64,000 nt of DNA from Amblyomma americanum (lineage: Eukaryota > Arthropoda > Arachnida > Ixodida > Ixodidae): positions 51,547,272 through 51,611,271 of the forward strand of contig NC_135500.1 of assembly GCF_052857255.1 (NCBI RefSeq). Reading direction: 5' to 3'. The translations under genes were made by a program, and so were the position numbers. Below are positions 32,176 through 44,284 of the stretch, piece by piece. Positions within the stretch are counted from its first letter, which is position 1. The number at the start of each line of letters is the position of its first letter. The notes below the pieces were generated by a model, which saw nothing but the letters and a program-made list of their open reading frames with translations, had not been told where the DNA came from and searched no databases.

Positions 32176-33925
32176 ATTATTCTGCTCTAAATTGTGAACG
32201 AAAAATGACAGGAATTACTTTTTGGTCAACATAGAATTATGGGTTCCTTCAACATATCTGCCAATTTGAATGAAAGCTCAATATGTCAAGTTTTAGGAGT
32301 TGCTTTCACTTCTGTTTTTATTTGATTCGTCTTTCCCAAGCGTAAAATTTGCAAGGCGCTCAGCTTGCATTATGCGCGATTTACCACAGTTTATGAGCAA
32401 CCTATAGGTGCTTGTACCAGCGGGCATGAAAACATTTTTTTCATGGTAATTTTTTCCCCAGAGTCACTTGCTACCCTACTGATGACGAATGTGTAGATTC
32501 AGGTGGCTTTTTGGGCTAACAATGTTTGATCAGCACTCAGGTATTCTTAAGCTGCCCTCACTGCAAACCTGCTCTTGTATTAATCGGTAGATCAAGCTCT
32601 TGCCCTGTTATGGTCTCTCTTTGTGTTTACATGCTGTGGTCTGAACAAAATAATGAAGATGTATCAACTAGGCCAAGAAATTGTTCACGTTCATCGCATG
32701 AATTCGCGTTGAGAAGGAAACAGAGAGAATAAAGTGCTGGGGTTTAACGTATGTAAGCAGAATAGACAGCCTGGTTGGCTCATGGTTTTGCTTTGCTAGG
32801 TCATGGGCATTTCTGGCGACGAGATTTTTTCGATAGTAGCGCATTAGTTTATCAAGACGATGATGAGTAATGCGCAGCGCGATAGTGGTTATATAAGTTA
32901 CTTTGTGTTATTAGTTGATGAAGACGACGATGTGCAGTGCACAGCGCGAGAGTGTATTGTTTAACACAAGGCCTGATCGGATGCGGCGATGGCATATAGT
33001 TCTTTCGGGCAGTGGACAGCGAAGCTGTTCTGTCCGGGCCGCGGTGGGTTCTAACCGCAGTCGCGGCAATATTTCTTATATTTATTTAAGGTTTAGCTAA
33101 GGTCACCACGAAGGTCAATGTTCGCACGAACTCGGTGAGCGGTTTCATCTCGTGCAGTAGTGGCAATGAAAAAGAAACTCCTGGGTTTAAACAGCTCACA
33201 CCCAAAGTTCTGAATCTGAAAGAAACACAGACAGACTTTTATGGCGACATCCACTTCATCTGACAGTGCTTTCTGCAGGTCCACGTCAGTAACAGTAGCA
33301 TTAGCCCGCAGAAGGACGAGGGTTTTCCTTCACAGCATACTACGACGCCGACGTCGACGCAAAGTTCGGAGGAGTCGATATGTGGGGCACCGCACATGCC
33401 AAAAAAAATCAACCGTAGGTAATAATAAGCATTACGAGATGAGTATAAACTTAAAAATATGTGCATTCGAATATACCGAACCGCCCTTACGGCCAGTGTG
33501 CACTGGTAGCTTCTCCCAAGAGGAGAAAGTGGTATACGAGCCTGTTCCAACGGCAAACGGACACTCTGTATTAATCCTTATTAGAAAAGTCACATCAACT
33601 CCTGCTTGAAGATAGGCGCGCCCCAGATATATTGAATTGACAATATAAATCATAAAGTCCGCAAATATAGCCTGAAGCTAGTCGCAGGTAAAAGCTCTAC
33701 AGCTTCAGTTTCCATCCAAGCGTCCTGAAGACTTTGTACATGGTTCATGGTTCTGTAATGTAAGTACATGGTTCTGTAATGCAATATTGTGTGAAGATGC
33801 ACGAACGTTCAACTTTGGCCAAGCTTCTTCTAACCACTCGATTAAGCTAATGACCAGAGAAGTGTCTGTACAGGAAGCGACAAGCTCGGACATCTTTCCA
33901 GTATTCATGATTTCCTCCTTGAACA
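32176..33925. other. Intron sequence, nothing firm recognised
   Basis: No transposon protein, RNA gene or splice-bounded exon is recognised. Short frames on both strands around 33240-33600 overlap each other and show no domain. Confidence 0.3.
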
Positions 33926-33929
33926 CATA

Positions 33930-34060
33930 CATCTTGATCATCAGAATCAGCCGTACTATGCCCACTGCAGGGAAAAGGCATCTCCCATATCTCTCCAGCT
34001 GACAGGGATGCTATGATCTTACTAATTCTTGAAAAACTGCGGAGCCTCAACTGAATTAAG
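33930..34060 (-). pseudogene. RTE-like LINE extreme 3' end
   Basis: The minus strand reads EIWEMPFPCSGHSTADSDDQD, matching the usual tail of RTE LINEs (GEAFPCSGHSTADSDD). The trailing Asp codons come from a worn GAT repeat. Only this end is present. Confidence 0.55.
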
Positions 34061-34439
34061 ACGACTAAAAAAGGGTTTGAGCATGGCTAAAAATGAGATA
34101 AAAGGTAAATAAGTGCCGGAGAACAAAATTATGACCAACAACCCGCCGGAAAAGCGTTGGTTCTGATGGTTCGGTTCCAGGAGGGATGCTATGCAAAAAA
34201 TGGAAGCAGACACTCAAGCTCCGCTTGAAAGGTATGACGCGATAGCGTTGGTGCCTTAATGGCAATAGATACTGAAGTGGTGCTACAATCGGTGGGGCTT
34301 GTGCAACCTAGGCTGCTCTTCCCGAGCAAACATTTGCGCCCAATTCGCGCCACGGTGGTCAGTTTTCTCCCGATCCGGAGGACAGGTTGTGATAGCGCCA
34401 TAAGGCCACGGGACTAAGGTGACTCTACCTAGGTTTGAA

Positions 34440-35915
34440 GGAACTAGACACCGCAGCGGACACGGGACAGAGAAAGAAGACGACACAGGGCGGTACTTGC
34501 AACTAAAATTTTATTTGGAACTTCATGGCTTTATAAAGATAGAGGCACGTGTGATCCTACAATCAAGAAAAAAGGGGGAATGAAAAGCAACAGATAACAA
34601 GACCTAACTGACAACAATGCACATGAAAGATATGCGAGTCACAATCTTCAGAAATCAGACTTTAAAACGTTATGCAATGCTCATCATGCGAGTCACATTC
34701 TACAGATATCAGGAGTGTTAAAAAACCGTTGACCGCATGTGGAAGCATGAAAACCACAAGACAAAAGGAAGAAAAGAACGTCAAAAGGAAGAAGCCCAAC
34801 CTGTCACCTGTCAAGGAAACCCAGTTCTTTTTGGAGGATGGAAACCGAAGGCGAACTAACGCATTCATCCGGTTGCGAGCGCAAGATGGCAATGGCTTCC
34901 ATAATCTCTCTCTCAAGCTGCCCCTTCCTTCTTCCAACAATCTGGGTCTGGCTGAACTGAGGCCAACAACCCCGACACTTGCGGCAATGAACAGGCAGAT
35001 TCGAACCCCCCGCCTCCCCCAAGGAACGCGCATGTTCTCTCAAGCGATCATTTAAGCAAATACCGGTTTGTCCAATATAAAAACGCCCACAACTGACGGG
35101 GATCTTGTAGATTACCCCTGTTGCACATGCGACACGCTTATTTTCTTCCAAATGTTTCTTGCCGCAAGTTCCTCGAATCGAGTACCCCTTTCCCACTAGG
35201 TTGCATAATCTAGAGAGCTTACAGGGTGCCGAAAATACAATGTCGATGCCATATTTGCCTGAAATCTTTTTGAGATTATGTGAAACCGTGTGCAGGTAGG
35301 GAATGACTTCCACTTTTTTCTGGCCGGCTGGTTCTTGGGAAGCAACCCCTTTTTTCTTTTTGCGGAGCTTATTGGCCACTGTTTCAGCCACCGTGGTTTA
35401 TCAGAAGTGTTAAAAAACCGTCGACCGCATGTGGAAGCATGAAAACCACAAGACAAAAGGAAGAAAAGAACGTCAAAAGGAAGCAGCCCAACCTGATACC
35501 TGTCAAGGAAACCCAGTTCTTTTTGGAGGATGGAAACCGAAGGCGAACTAACGCATTCATCCGGTTGCGAGCGCAAGATGGCAATGGCCTCCATAATCTC
35601 TCTCTCATAATCTCTCTCTCCATAATCTCTCTCTCTCTGATATCTGTAGAATGTGACTCGCATGATGAGCATTGCATAACGTTTTAAAGTCTGATTTCTG
35701 TAGATTGTGATTCGCATATCTTTCATGTGCATTGTTGTCAGTTAGGTCTTGTTATCTGTTGCTTTTCATTCCCCCTTTTTTACTTGATTGTAGGATCACA
35801 CGTGCCTCTGTCTTTATAAAGCCATGAAGTTTCAAATAAAATTTTAGTTGCAAGTACCGCCCTGTGTCGTCTTCTTTCTCTGTCCCGTGTCCGCTGCGGT
35901 GTCTAGTTCCTTCAT
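34440..35915 (-). mobile_element. Penelope-like element with direct and inverted terminal repeats
   Basis: The centre encodes a GIY-YIG endonuclease on the minus strand. It is flanked by two direct copies of its last coding part (34708-34915 and 35405-35602). Outside these are about 265-bp inverted arms (34440-34705 and 35637-35915), which begin and end with GAACTAGACACCGCAGCGGACACGGGACAGAG and its complement. AATAAA-like signals lie in each arm. Partial direct and inverted copies are typical of Penelope-like element insertions (family knowledge). The reverse transcriptase itself is missing. Confidence 0.75.
34804..35391 (-). pseudogene. GIY-YIG endonuclease domain of a Penelope-like element
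   Basis: 195 codons are open. The N-terminal part is basic (NKLRKKKKGVASQEP) and then VIPYLHTVSHNLKKI, the usual linker after the reverse transcriptase. A CCHH-like zinc region follows (CKLSRLCNLV...CGKKH). The endonuclease follows with GVIYKIPVSCGRFYIGQTG, then LNDRLREHARSL, and a C-terminal block (PVHCRKCRGC, QLEREIMEAIAILRSQPDECVSSPSVSI). The catalytic Arg of NDRLREH is present, and Glu of REIMEA is a candidate for the metal-binding residue. The open frame means the domain could be intact, but the element lacks its polymerase. Confidence 0.75.
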
Positions 35916-36403
35916 GTCTCACCAACTGGCCTACACATCTACCCTCCTAAACTACCTAGGTTTCTTCTCCGGTGATTTTTCGTTCACAACGCCGACGCAC
36001 AAGGTGCCGGCTTTCTTGTACAACAGAAGCCTTAACGCTGTCGCTTTAAAACTGCACATGCTCTGTTCAAGTTTTACGCCTTCAGACGGGAAGAGCGGAA
36101 GACCTGCTTTAAACATCGCACTTTGGTAGGTACGAAAAGGGATGAAAATTGTGGGACACCGAGACAAGCACGAAAAAATTTGATCAAAATGTTTTGATTA
36201 CGCTTTTTACTTAGTAGTTTCGCTTCACCAGTAGGGTCACTGCGACAGCGAAATTCGAAAGAGAGGCCTGGTTACTTGAGTGGGGTTTTAGGTTATAGAA
36301 AGCGATTGCGGATTTTAGATGTAAACTTTACCAAAGCCCTGAGCAGTTGCCTATTTCACAGAGCTCTAATATAGCTCATAGAAAACCATTATAATTTTCT
36401 GAA

Positions 36404-36404
<1 letters not shown>

Positions 36405-36439
<35 letters not shown>

Positions 36440-36655
36440 TGGTTTTGGGGGGAAAGGAAATGGCGCAGTATCTGTCCTACATATCGGTGGACTGAACCGC
36501 GCCGTAAGGGAAAGGATAAAGGAGGGGTTGAAATAAGAAAGAAAGAGAGAAGTGCCGTAGTGGAGGGCTCAGGAATAATTTCGACCACCTGGGGATCTTT
36601 AACGTGCACTGACATCGCACAGCACACGAGCGCCTGTTGCCGTGTTGCGCAAAGA
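36405..36655 (-). repeat. tRNA-derived SINE body with AAT-repeat tail
   Basis: AATAATAAT (about 11 units) followed by TGGTTTTGGGGGGAAAGGAAATGGCGCAG, GTAAGGGAAAGGATAAAGGAGGG, and CACCTGGGGATCTTTAACGTGCACTGACATCGCACAGCACACGAG. This is the body of the same SINE family as at 27.98 kb. The tRNA-like head is missing, so the copy is 5'-truncated. Confidence 0.75.
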
Positions 36656-37645
36656 CTGTACTGAACTTTCACCTGCTCTTACAATGACACCTTCTAGCAC
36701 AGATAGAAAAACAGTGTGAGGGATAAGGTCTAAAGCGCTCTCTAAATTTGCTTGATGTATATCACAACATGTGTACGAGGGGAGGCGCAAGCTACGAAAC
36801 CACGAAGCGCTTTCTGAACATCTGTAACCATAATCAAGAATTGGATACCGTGTCTGGTCATTAGCTAAAATAATACCGCCATGAAAATTTTACAATGATC
36901 ATTTACAGGGTAATCAATCAGTACCAGATTGCTAGTTTTAGCTTTACGGTATCAACTGTTTACGGAATGAGTAATGTAGGCGACCATTAAAACGATAATG
37001 TAAAATGTTTATAAACAAACGCTGCTTTCAAAACAGTTCATAAAATTGGCACTATTTTTCAGATTTTGGGGATTTATAAAAAGCAGCAGGAAAACCGTCC
37101 GGTGCTCGTTATTTACCAGCTGAAGACAACATCAGGAACATAAATACGCTAGTTCCAAGATCTCTGCCCTGTAATCATGAATTTTTGGCTCCAAGAGTAA
37201 ATATCCCACGAGTGTTACGAGCAAAGTTTATGCGCACGCTGAAGTTACCTTAGGAGTGCATAAAAACGAAGCTAACAGTCACCAAAACCAAAGAGCGCAT
37301 CAGGAATGCTTGTTTTAGGGCGCAGCTCTTTGACGCCCGTTCCTGCGTTGAGCGGCGTGCCTTTACCTTGGCGTAACCGAGAGTGGAGGAGGAAAAACAG
37401 CCATAGCGAAGAGAGCGCGAGGAGGAAAGCGGAGAAGGAACGGCGGCAGCTTGAAGAGCAGAGACTAGTAGCGCTCGCCGTCACCTCCTAGCCGATGAAG
37501 TCACCGATAAAATATGCATCGCACCCTAGAGATGGCGCCAAGTAGCACGCTCTGTGAGAAGCGTGTAGGAGGTTTATGAAATATTGTAGGCCAAAAAGTA
37601 TTACTGGGAGTAATGTACTTGTGGACAGGAAGCTACAGCAAGGCA
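36656..37645. other. Intron sequence, nothing recognised
   Basis: No exon, RNA gene or transposon protein is recognised. A short purine-rich frame at 37306-37491 (RKAEKERRQLEEQRL) is low-complexity and has no homology that I know. Confidence 0.3.
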
Positions 37646-37649
37646 AGAA

Positions 37650-38310
37650 ATAGTAATATAATAATAATTTCTTTATTTCCGTCAGTGATGGAATAGTTCG
37701 GGTAAAAGTCGCTTTTGAGGCAAGGGACTTGACTAGAGCCCGCAGCCTCCTTTATAAGACAAGCCATGTGAAAAGGAAATAGACATACAACGCAATTGAC
37801 TTCATACGCCATGTGCACAAAAATATGGACAAATAACGCAAATTAGAGAAAAATGCTCTTCATTTACTTGAGGAAGAATAAGCGACAAAAAAATCACGTT
37901 ATGCTTGTACATGAAATGTATGAAAATCAAGGCCTGATTTTTGAAAAGTATCTAAAAGTGTTGGTACTGTGTATGATAATTTTAGTGTAGAATAATTGGT
38001 TCGCGGAGTGACCACCTTCCTGTGTTCCGTGTATGTCGTGGCGTAAGATTGTGTGTTCATGGCAAGAGTAGATAATTCATGAAGGAACATTAAATTTGCT
38101 TTTACCTCCCGTTTGAAGGCTTGATTTAAATTGCAATTATAAAGGGTAAACTGCGGTATTATATTTGTTTTCAAAAACAAGTCTGATCTGCGGGCATTGT
38201 AAGGTAAGTAAAACAGTGATCGAAAAATTTTTTTTCTGCAGTATATGTATCTTCTCAAGATTCGTAGTTAAAGAGGTGCCCCAAAAAACAGAGAATAAAA
38301 TATCGCAGAA
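37650..38310 (-). mobile_element. LINE 3' UTR, minus strand (probable)
   Basis: Begins on the + strand with TAATATAATAATAATTTCTTTATTTCCG, the complement of an AAATAAAG/(ATT)n LINE tail. It continues AT-rich to about 38310. No protein is readable. Similar in style to the CR1-like end at 28.86 kb. Confidence 0.35.
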
Positions 38311-38459
38311 AAAAAGATCGTGTTATAAATAACAACCTTTATTCTGTAAGGTAAAAGCGCTCTCAGCCGTACCACCATACCAAATACACGAGATAATTTG
38401 CCCAATATTGATTAGCTCAAAATGAAGCATCAAGCTAATGCGACGCAAAGGAGCAATCC

Positions 38460-38615
38460 TATACGGAGGATGTGCACGTGCACTGACATGCACTGATATC
38501 GCGCAGTACTCTAGAATTTCGCCTCCATAGAAATTCGACTGCCGGAGCAGGATTCCAACCCGCCTCTTTCAGTTTAGCTGCTGAGCGCCATAACCACTGA
38601 TCCACCGAGGCGGTC
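38460..38615 (-). repeat. tRNA-derived SINE head
   Basis: The minus strand gives CCTCGGTGGATCAGTGGTTATGGCGCTCAGCAGC and a decayed B box, GGTTGGAATCCTG, followed by body sequence to CACTGACATGCACG. It is the head part of the same SINE family, truncated at the 3' side. Confidence 0.65.
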
Positions 38616-38799
38616 ATAGAAGAATTACATGGATACGTAGATTGAACCGAAAAAATTATGTTGACCTTGTGTGCACAGAATGATCTTATTACAGTAAATA
38701 TGGAAGTGAAATCCAGCTAGATGAAGTGAAACGGATGAGGCTTGTCCGCTAAAATATAACATGCAGCACGGAATTCGGCGTATGAATGGCCGTCATTTG

Positions 38800-39385
38800 A
38801 TATCATATTACATGCGGTGGAGAAGTCTATTCGAAAGGGCTCAAATAGATCATCAACGTATGATGAAGTGCTAAAGGCCACATATAGAGAGGAATATTTT
38901 GTACCTAAGCAAGACTAGTGGAGAGGAAAAAAGATCCAAACGTTATTGGCACATGGGTTATAAAGATACATTGTCAAGCCACCAAGCATCTTGCAGGTTC
39001 ATCCGTAAGGCAAAACAAGCAAATATGCCCTGGCCAGAAATTCAAGAGAAATGGGGCGAGTACAGAAAACAAAGGAACTGGGCATAATATATGGCCTAGG
39101 AAAAGATTAAGGCTGCAAAAGATAAGTGGATGGCTGATATTCAAATATCAGATAAGTTCCTAGAGAGCTCGGCCATCACCTGAAGGCACTTCGTGCCAAC
39201 AGGACAGAAGCGCGTTACCATATACAAGGTGACGACGCTAACATATTAGAAAATGAAGCTGCCCAGTTCGATTGACAAGTTTGGTTGGAAAGAAAAGGAT
39301 CCCTTTGCATACAGCAGGTGCCGACAAAATAACAATGAGACAAATTCTACTGGTTATTAAAAAAAACAAGAAAGATTTGTAGGCT
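38800..39385 (+). pseudogene. LINE fragment, linker between endonuclease and RT
   Basis: The + strand encodes decayed LINE sequence: RFIRKAKQANMPWPEIQEKWGEYRKQRNWA, KIKAAKDKWMADIQISDKF and HTAGADKITMRQILLVI. This is the charged linker and start of the reverse transcriptase of R1/L1-like LINEs. It breaks off where the gypsy element begins near 39390. The reading plausibly continues at 48740. Confidence 0.6.
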
Positions 39386-39720
39386 GCTTAAGTAACGTAT
39401 TGCCACACTGATAGCCATTTACTGGCGCCGCCATACGGTGTGACAACGCCAGTTGGTTTTTCTTGTCTTCCCCGGCTCGTGCATTGGTTGGTTGAGTGTG
39501 TCTGCTCTGCTAGTCCTGGTGTGCCCCTGTGCCCTTTCTGCCGGATTTTGGTGACATTTTCGTGGAGGTGCTGGATAATTTTCCTCAAGTAAGAAGAGTC
39601 TTCGAGAGCCTCCGACGACGCCCTGCTACATCCTGTGGACACGACACCGGTCCACAAGGCAAGCCGGCGCTTGCGAGGGTTGGATCCTAAGTTTCGACCC
39701 CTGACGGCACCATCCCAAAC

Positions 39721-40102
39721 AATGATGTTCACTGCGGCAAGCCAGAGCGTCAAGAATTACGTCTTTTCTCCACCGCTGCATCTCCATGCGCTTCGCACTC
39801 CTGCGTCGTTTAATGGCGACAAGATCGAAGACGTGGAGGACTAATTTTCCAGCTACGACCGGGTTGCTACGTTTAATCTGTGGGATGGGAACCACAAGCT
39901 ACGCAATGTCTATTTTGCCTTGGAAGACGCCGGCAAGCCGTAGTTTGAAAACTACGAGTCCGCCATTCCCACGTGGCGCGATTTCCGGTGACCGCTGCTC
40001 GACACCTTCGGTAGCAACGAAAGAAAGGAGCAAGCTGAAGTTTTGCTGCAGTCCCGAGCGCTGAGGCCAAATGAGAGCGTCGCCATGCTCGTAGAAGACG
40101 TG
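39721..40102 (+). pseudogene. Gag of gypsy element A, first part
   Basis: MMFTAASQSVKNYVFSPPLH, FNGDKIEDVED, YDRVATFNLWDGNHKLRNVY and RALRPNESVAMLVEDVTR. This is the capsid-type gag of Ty3/gypsy elements. Two tryptophan positions of the family are stop codons here. The frame continues across element B at 44285 as LFNGADSTMSETKKVRHLMRG once the 5-bp duplication is counted. Confidence 0.7.
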
Positions 40103-40107
40103 ACGCG

Positions 40108-41058
40108 TGTCACGACGCAGCTGGCGTACGTCGTGGTAAGCCTTGAGGAGGGCCGCTGAAGGGGAGCAGGGGAACGCGCCGACAAAAGGGAGAGGCTCTC
40201 AGGGCGGCGTCGCGCGCGAGTTTTGGGAGCGTCGGCCTAAGCGAGGGGGAATGGTCCGATCGAACGCATGTGTCGTAAATGGCTTCTCTCCGCCCGTTGT
40301 GGCATGTTTCTAGTTAGCCACGGCAGCTTGCTCGATGGGCCAGCGCTGGAGGCGAACGGGCATCCGGGCACCCTAGGTCAGAGCGGCTAACAGGACGCAT
40401 GTGTCGTAAATGGTTTCTCTCCCCTCGTTGTGGCATTTTTCTAGTTAGCCAGGGCAGCTTGCAGCGACCCGTGTGTTCGATATTTTGTGCTTTTCTTTTG
40501 CATTGCAAGGCGTGTGTTTTATATTGTGTGCTTTTCTTTTGTGTTGTGGTATGTTGCTTCCGAAATGTGGCGGTAAAATCACCTATTCGCTGAGGGTGGG
40601 GTTTTGGCGGGAGGACAAGGAGATGGGTGCGCGCTAAGGAGAGCGTGAGAGGTTGGGTGGTGGCAGCCGGACAGATCGGTCGTGTGCGGCCGGTGGTAGT
40701 CCCGGGGTCGTGGAGTTGGAGAAGCAAGTTCCTTAAGAGGCGGCCGGGCGGGTTGGCCGTGTGGTGGCCGACGGTGGTCCGGAGTCGCGAGAGTGTTGGA
40801 GTTTTGTTTTTTTTTAGTTAAAGTGGAAAGGCCGAAATCTGCCGGCATATGTAAATAAGTTTTGTAAATATTGTCATAAATAATTTTTTGAGGACAGCCT
40901 TTCCAAGTGCCAACGTCAGAAGACCTGCACGCCTGTCTCAAACTCACCAGTCGCGAAGTACGTCCCCCCGGGTCACTCACGAGAGCCGCCCTCTACCACT
41001 GCACGTCAACATCTGGATTCAACAACAGAAGAGAGGGAGAAAAAATAATATCGTGACT
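40108..41058 (+). repeat. 5' LTR of element B
   Basis: 951 bp, almost collinear with 43340-44284. Starts TGTCACGACGCAGCTGGCG after the ACGCG duplication. Ends ATATCGTGACT before the PBS. Contains AATAAT/AAATAAG-rich sequence near 40850-40890 that may be the polyadenylation region. Confidence 0.9.
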
Positions 41059-41479
41059 GGCGCAGTCGACAGGATTAAGGGACCGCTGCTTTGCGATGGG
41101 AACGAGGAAGACAGAGGCAACGCAAGTTGAGAAGAGGTCGAGCTAGTCAGCTCACCAGCAACGCTTGCCCTTGGGTGGCGAAGAAGAGTGGAAAAACGGA
41201 CATCTAGAAAGAAGAACGCCAGAACAAGAACAAGAGACAGCAGACGGATCTTCACCGGTCACAGCAGCATCGACACCGATGTAGGTGTGCAAGAGAGGAT
41301 GGACTTAATTGCAGCGGGACTTGAGAGTGTGGCGGCGATTCGTACCAGGACTGGTGGCATGTTAAATCGAATGTGGTTGTGAGAGAACTCTGGAACTTGG
41401 CCTGATTGAAGATCTTTGAAGACAAGACGACGAAAGAAAACGGTGAGCGAACAGCGCTGCTTTCCGCTTTTGGTGCTTT

Positions 41480-43099
41480 ATGCTGACGAGGGGAAAGAGT
41501 AAGCTACTGCCGCCAGAGATGGATGATAGCAGGACTGGGGGAGTGAGCGAGGCAAGCACGCAAAGAGGTGAACCTGGACCCAATATGCAAATCCAAATGT
41601 AAATTGAGAATATCAGGCCAGAGAGGGCGAAAATTGAATTCGAGACAGAGAAATTACGCAGACAAGGCGCAGCTGATCTTTCAGAAGGAAAAGAAGCAGT
41701 AAAATATTCTACAATGCTGAGCAGTGTACTGCCCCGAATGCCGAAAAAGGAGTCACTTATTCCGGGGCGGTTTGATTCCGTGGAGATGCTGTTCCACACC
41801 TTCAGGGTACCGGAGAGCGTGCAATCCATCACCCTGATTCCTTACCTCACTGACCGCATGCGATGAACGGCGATGCAAATTGCGACAAAAGAAATAGTTG
41901 AATACAAACAGCTGAAGGAAGTAATTTTGAGGGAACTGAGACTAAGCCCGGCAGAATATAAATGAATGTTTGACACGGCTAAGAAAGGACCGCAGGAATC
42001 GTGGCGCCAGTTCGGCTACCGGCTTCGCAGTTACTACTCATATTATATCAGCAGTAGAAGAGTGACCGAAACGGAGGAGCTGATTGAGCTGGTAGTGGTG
42101 GATAAACTGAAAGAGGTCCTGCCCAATGACGCGCTGCGACAGATAGCACTTCAAGAGAACAAAAGCTGGCTGAAAATAGACGGACTTACAGAAGTAGTCG
42201 AGGCTGTGGAGAGCAGTCGGGTGAAACCATCGAGAGCTAGCGTTCCGCGCATGGGTATGACCAGTGGTGAAGTACGTAGAAGAGAGGAGATGGTTGGGGC
42301 ATCGCCACTTCATGGGCAAGAACAGATAGAGGTGAAGGATGCGCCATTTAAAGCACATACGACGATGCGCCAGTGTTACCGTTGAGGCCGACCAGGTCAC
42401 ATGGCTAGGGAGTGTCAAGAAACTGAAGAAAAAATAAGAAACAGAGGTTTAAGGGTTCGTAACGGTGCCACGGAGGGGAATTCTGCCGGCAGGGAATGGG
42501 AGCAGGAAAGAGGAGAGAATGCTGCGCCACCTATTTGCTACCGCTACGGCCGTTTAGGGCATATCGCCCGAGAATGCCTAGAGACAGAGGCTAGGAAGAT
42601 TACCGCCAGAGTGATAGAAGTAACCCCTCATGGCACTGAAATTCGGTGCCAGGGTCAGGAGCGAAAAGCGAGCACTCAGTTGGCGGGGACACATGTAGGC
42701 GATGTTCCTCTGTGTTCGGGTGAATCAGTCATCTTGGCGCGCTTGGATCCGGGCGCGGACATCACAGTGGTCAGAAAGTCACTGCTGCCGCAGGAATTGG
42801 TAGACCCACGAGGCAAAGTAACATTGAAGGGAGCCTTCGGACATCAGATTGAAGCGGAGCTGGCGGATGTACCACTAAGAGTGGATCGGAGGGGCCCACA
42901 TCTTGCCATCTTGTGCGCAGTGACAGAGGAGTTGGCGAACGAAATTGACTGCTTGTTAACAGTGAAGGACTATAACGATCTGGTCAAGCAGAAGGAACCC
43001 CTGAGCACGGAGCATGAGAGCAGCGATGTTCGAGGCTCGCCTCGGTGGACTGTTGTTGATTTTCTGTTTATTTTCATGCATGCTTCTTGTATACTCTGA
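41480..43099 (+). pseudogene. Gag-protease of element B
   Basis: Starts MLTRGKSKLLPPEMDD. A coiled charged part is followed by a capsid region (LPRMPKKESLIPGRFDSVE, GPQESWRQFGYRLRSYYSYY, ETEELIELVVVDKLKEVLP), of the kind related to SCAN domains. Then there are two zinc knuckles (CYR-stop-GRPGHMARECQE and CYRYGRLGHIARECLE, the second with Tyr for a Cys). Protease follows, with LDPGADITVV (usual DTGAD/DSGAD) and LLTVKDYNDLV at its end. Four in-frame stops are visible (about 41599, 41864, 41963, 42383). After the protease there is no polymerase, only about 240 bases of non-coding DNA before the right LTR. Confidence 0.75.
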
Positions 43100-43339
43100 A
43101 TTCACTTTAAATATGCGATCCTGTGGCATACAGTGTGGTGTGTAGCAGTGCATCTTACTTTCATGTACTTGCATGCCTGTATTCTGTTTCGGAGTCAATC
43201 TCGAGGGGAAGATTTAGCGCATTCTCGCACTGGAGAGAGGTGTGGCGTCCTGAGCCAGCCAAGGGGGAAAGCTTGTTTGTTTTTTTTTGAACTGGCAAAA
43301 AAATAATAGGGGGAAAAGAATGGAGAAGAAGAGGGGAGG

Positions 43340-44284
43340 TGTCACGACGCAGCTGGCGTACGTCGTGGTAAGGCTTGAGGAGGGCCGCTGAAGGGGAGCA
43401 GGGGAACGCGCCGACAAAAGGAAAGGCTCTCCTGGCGGCGTCGCGCGCGAGTTTTGGGAGCCTCGGCCTAAGCGAGGGGAAATGGTCCGATCGGACGCAT
43501 GTGTCGTAAATGGTTTCTCTCCGCTCGTTGTGGCATGTTTCTAGTTAGCCACGGCAGCTTGCTCGATGGGCCAGCGCCGCAGGCGAGCGGGCATGCGGGC
43601 ACCCTAGGCCAGAGCGGCTAACAGGACGCATGTGTCGTAAACGGTTTCTCCCCCTTCGTTGTGGCATTTTTCTAGTTAGCCAGGGCAGCTTGCAGCGAGC
43701 CGTGTGTTCGATATTTTGTGCTTTTATTTTGCGTTGCAAGGCGTGTGGTTTATAATTTGTGTTTTTTTTGTTGTGGTATGTTGCTTCCGAAATGGGGCGG
43801 GAAAGTCACCTATTCTCTGAGGGTGTAGTTTTGGCGGGAGGACAAGGAGATGGGTGCGCGCTAAGGAGAGCGCGAGAGGTTGGTTGGTGGCAGCCGGACA
43901 GATCGGTCGTGTGCGGACGGTGATGGTCCCGGGGTCGCGGAGTTGGAGAAGCGAGTTCCTTAAGTGGCGGCCGGGCGGGTTGGCCGTGTGGTGGCCGACG
44001 GTGGTCCGGAGTCGCGAGGGTGTTTGAATTTTGTTTCTTTTTAGTTAAAGTGGAGAGGCCGAAATCTGTCGGCATATGTAAATAAGTTTTGTAAATATTG
44101 TAATAAATAATTTTTTGAGGGAAGCCTTTCCAAGTGCCAACGTCAGAAGACCTGCACGCCTGTCTCAAACTCACCAGTCGCGAAGTACGTCCCCCCGGGT
44201 CACTCACGAGACCCGCCCTCTACCACTCCATGTCAACATCTGGATTCAACAACAGGAGAGAGGGAGAAAAAAAATATCGTGACT
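43340..44284 (+). repeat. 3' LTR of element B
   Basis: 945 bp, matching 40108-41058 with scattered substitutions and small indels (for example CTCTCCTGGCGG for CTCTCAGGGCGG). Preceded by the polypurine tract and followed directly by the ACGCG duplication. Confidence 0.9.

Larger units (their letters stand above)
40108..44284 (+). mobile_element. LTR element B, complete ends but gag-protease only
   Basis: LTRs of 951 bp (40108-41058) and 945 bp (43340-44284) begin TGTCACGA and end TCGTGACT, short inverted ends. ACGCG flanks it on both sides (40103-40107 and 44285-44289), a perfect 5-bp target duplication. A PBS-like GGCGCAGTCGACAGGAT follows the left LTR, and a polypurine tract GAAGAAGAGGGGAGG precedes the right one. 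The 2.3-kb interior holds only gag and protease; the polymerase is missing. Several differences between the LTRs are visible, so it is not a new insertion. Confidence 0.9.

Noticed and set aside
33239..33609. Overlapping plus and minus frames of about 105-122 codons
   Set aside because: They overlap on opposite strands, with no known domain or repeat family; likely chance.
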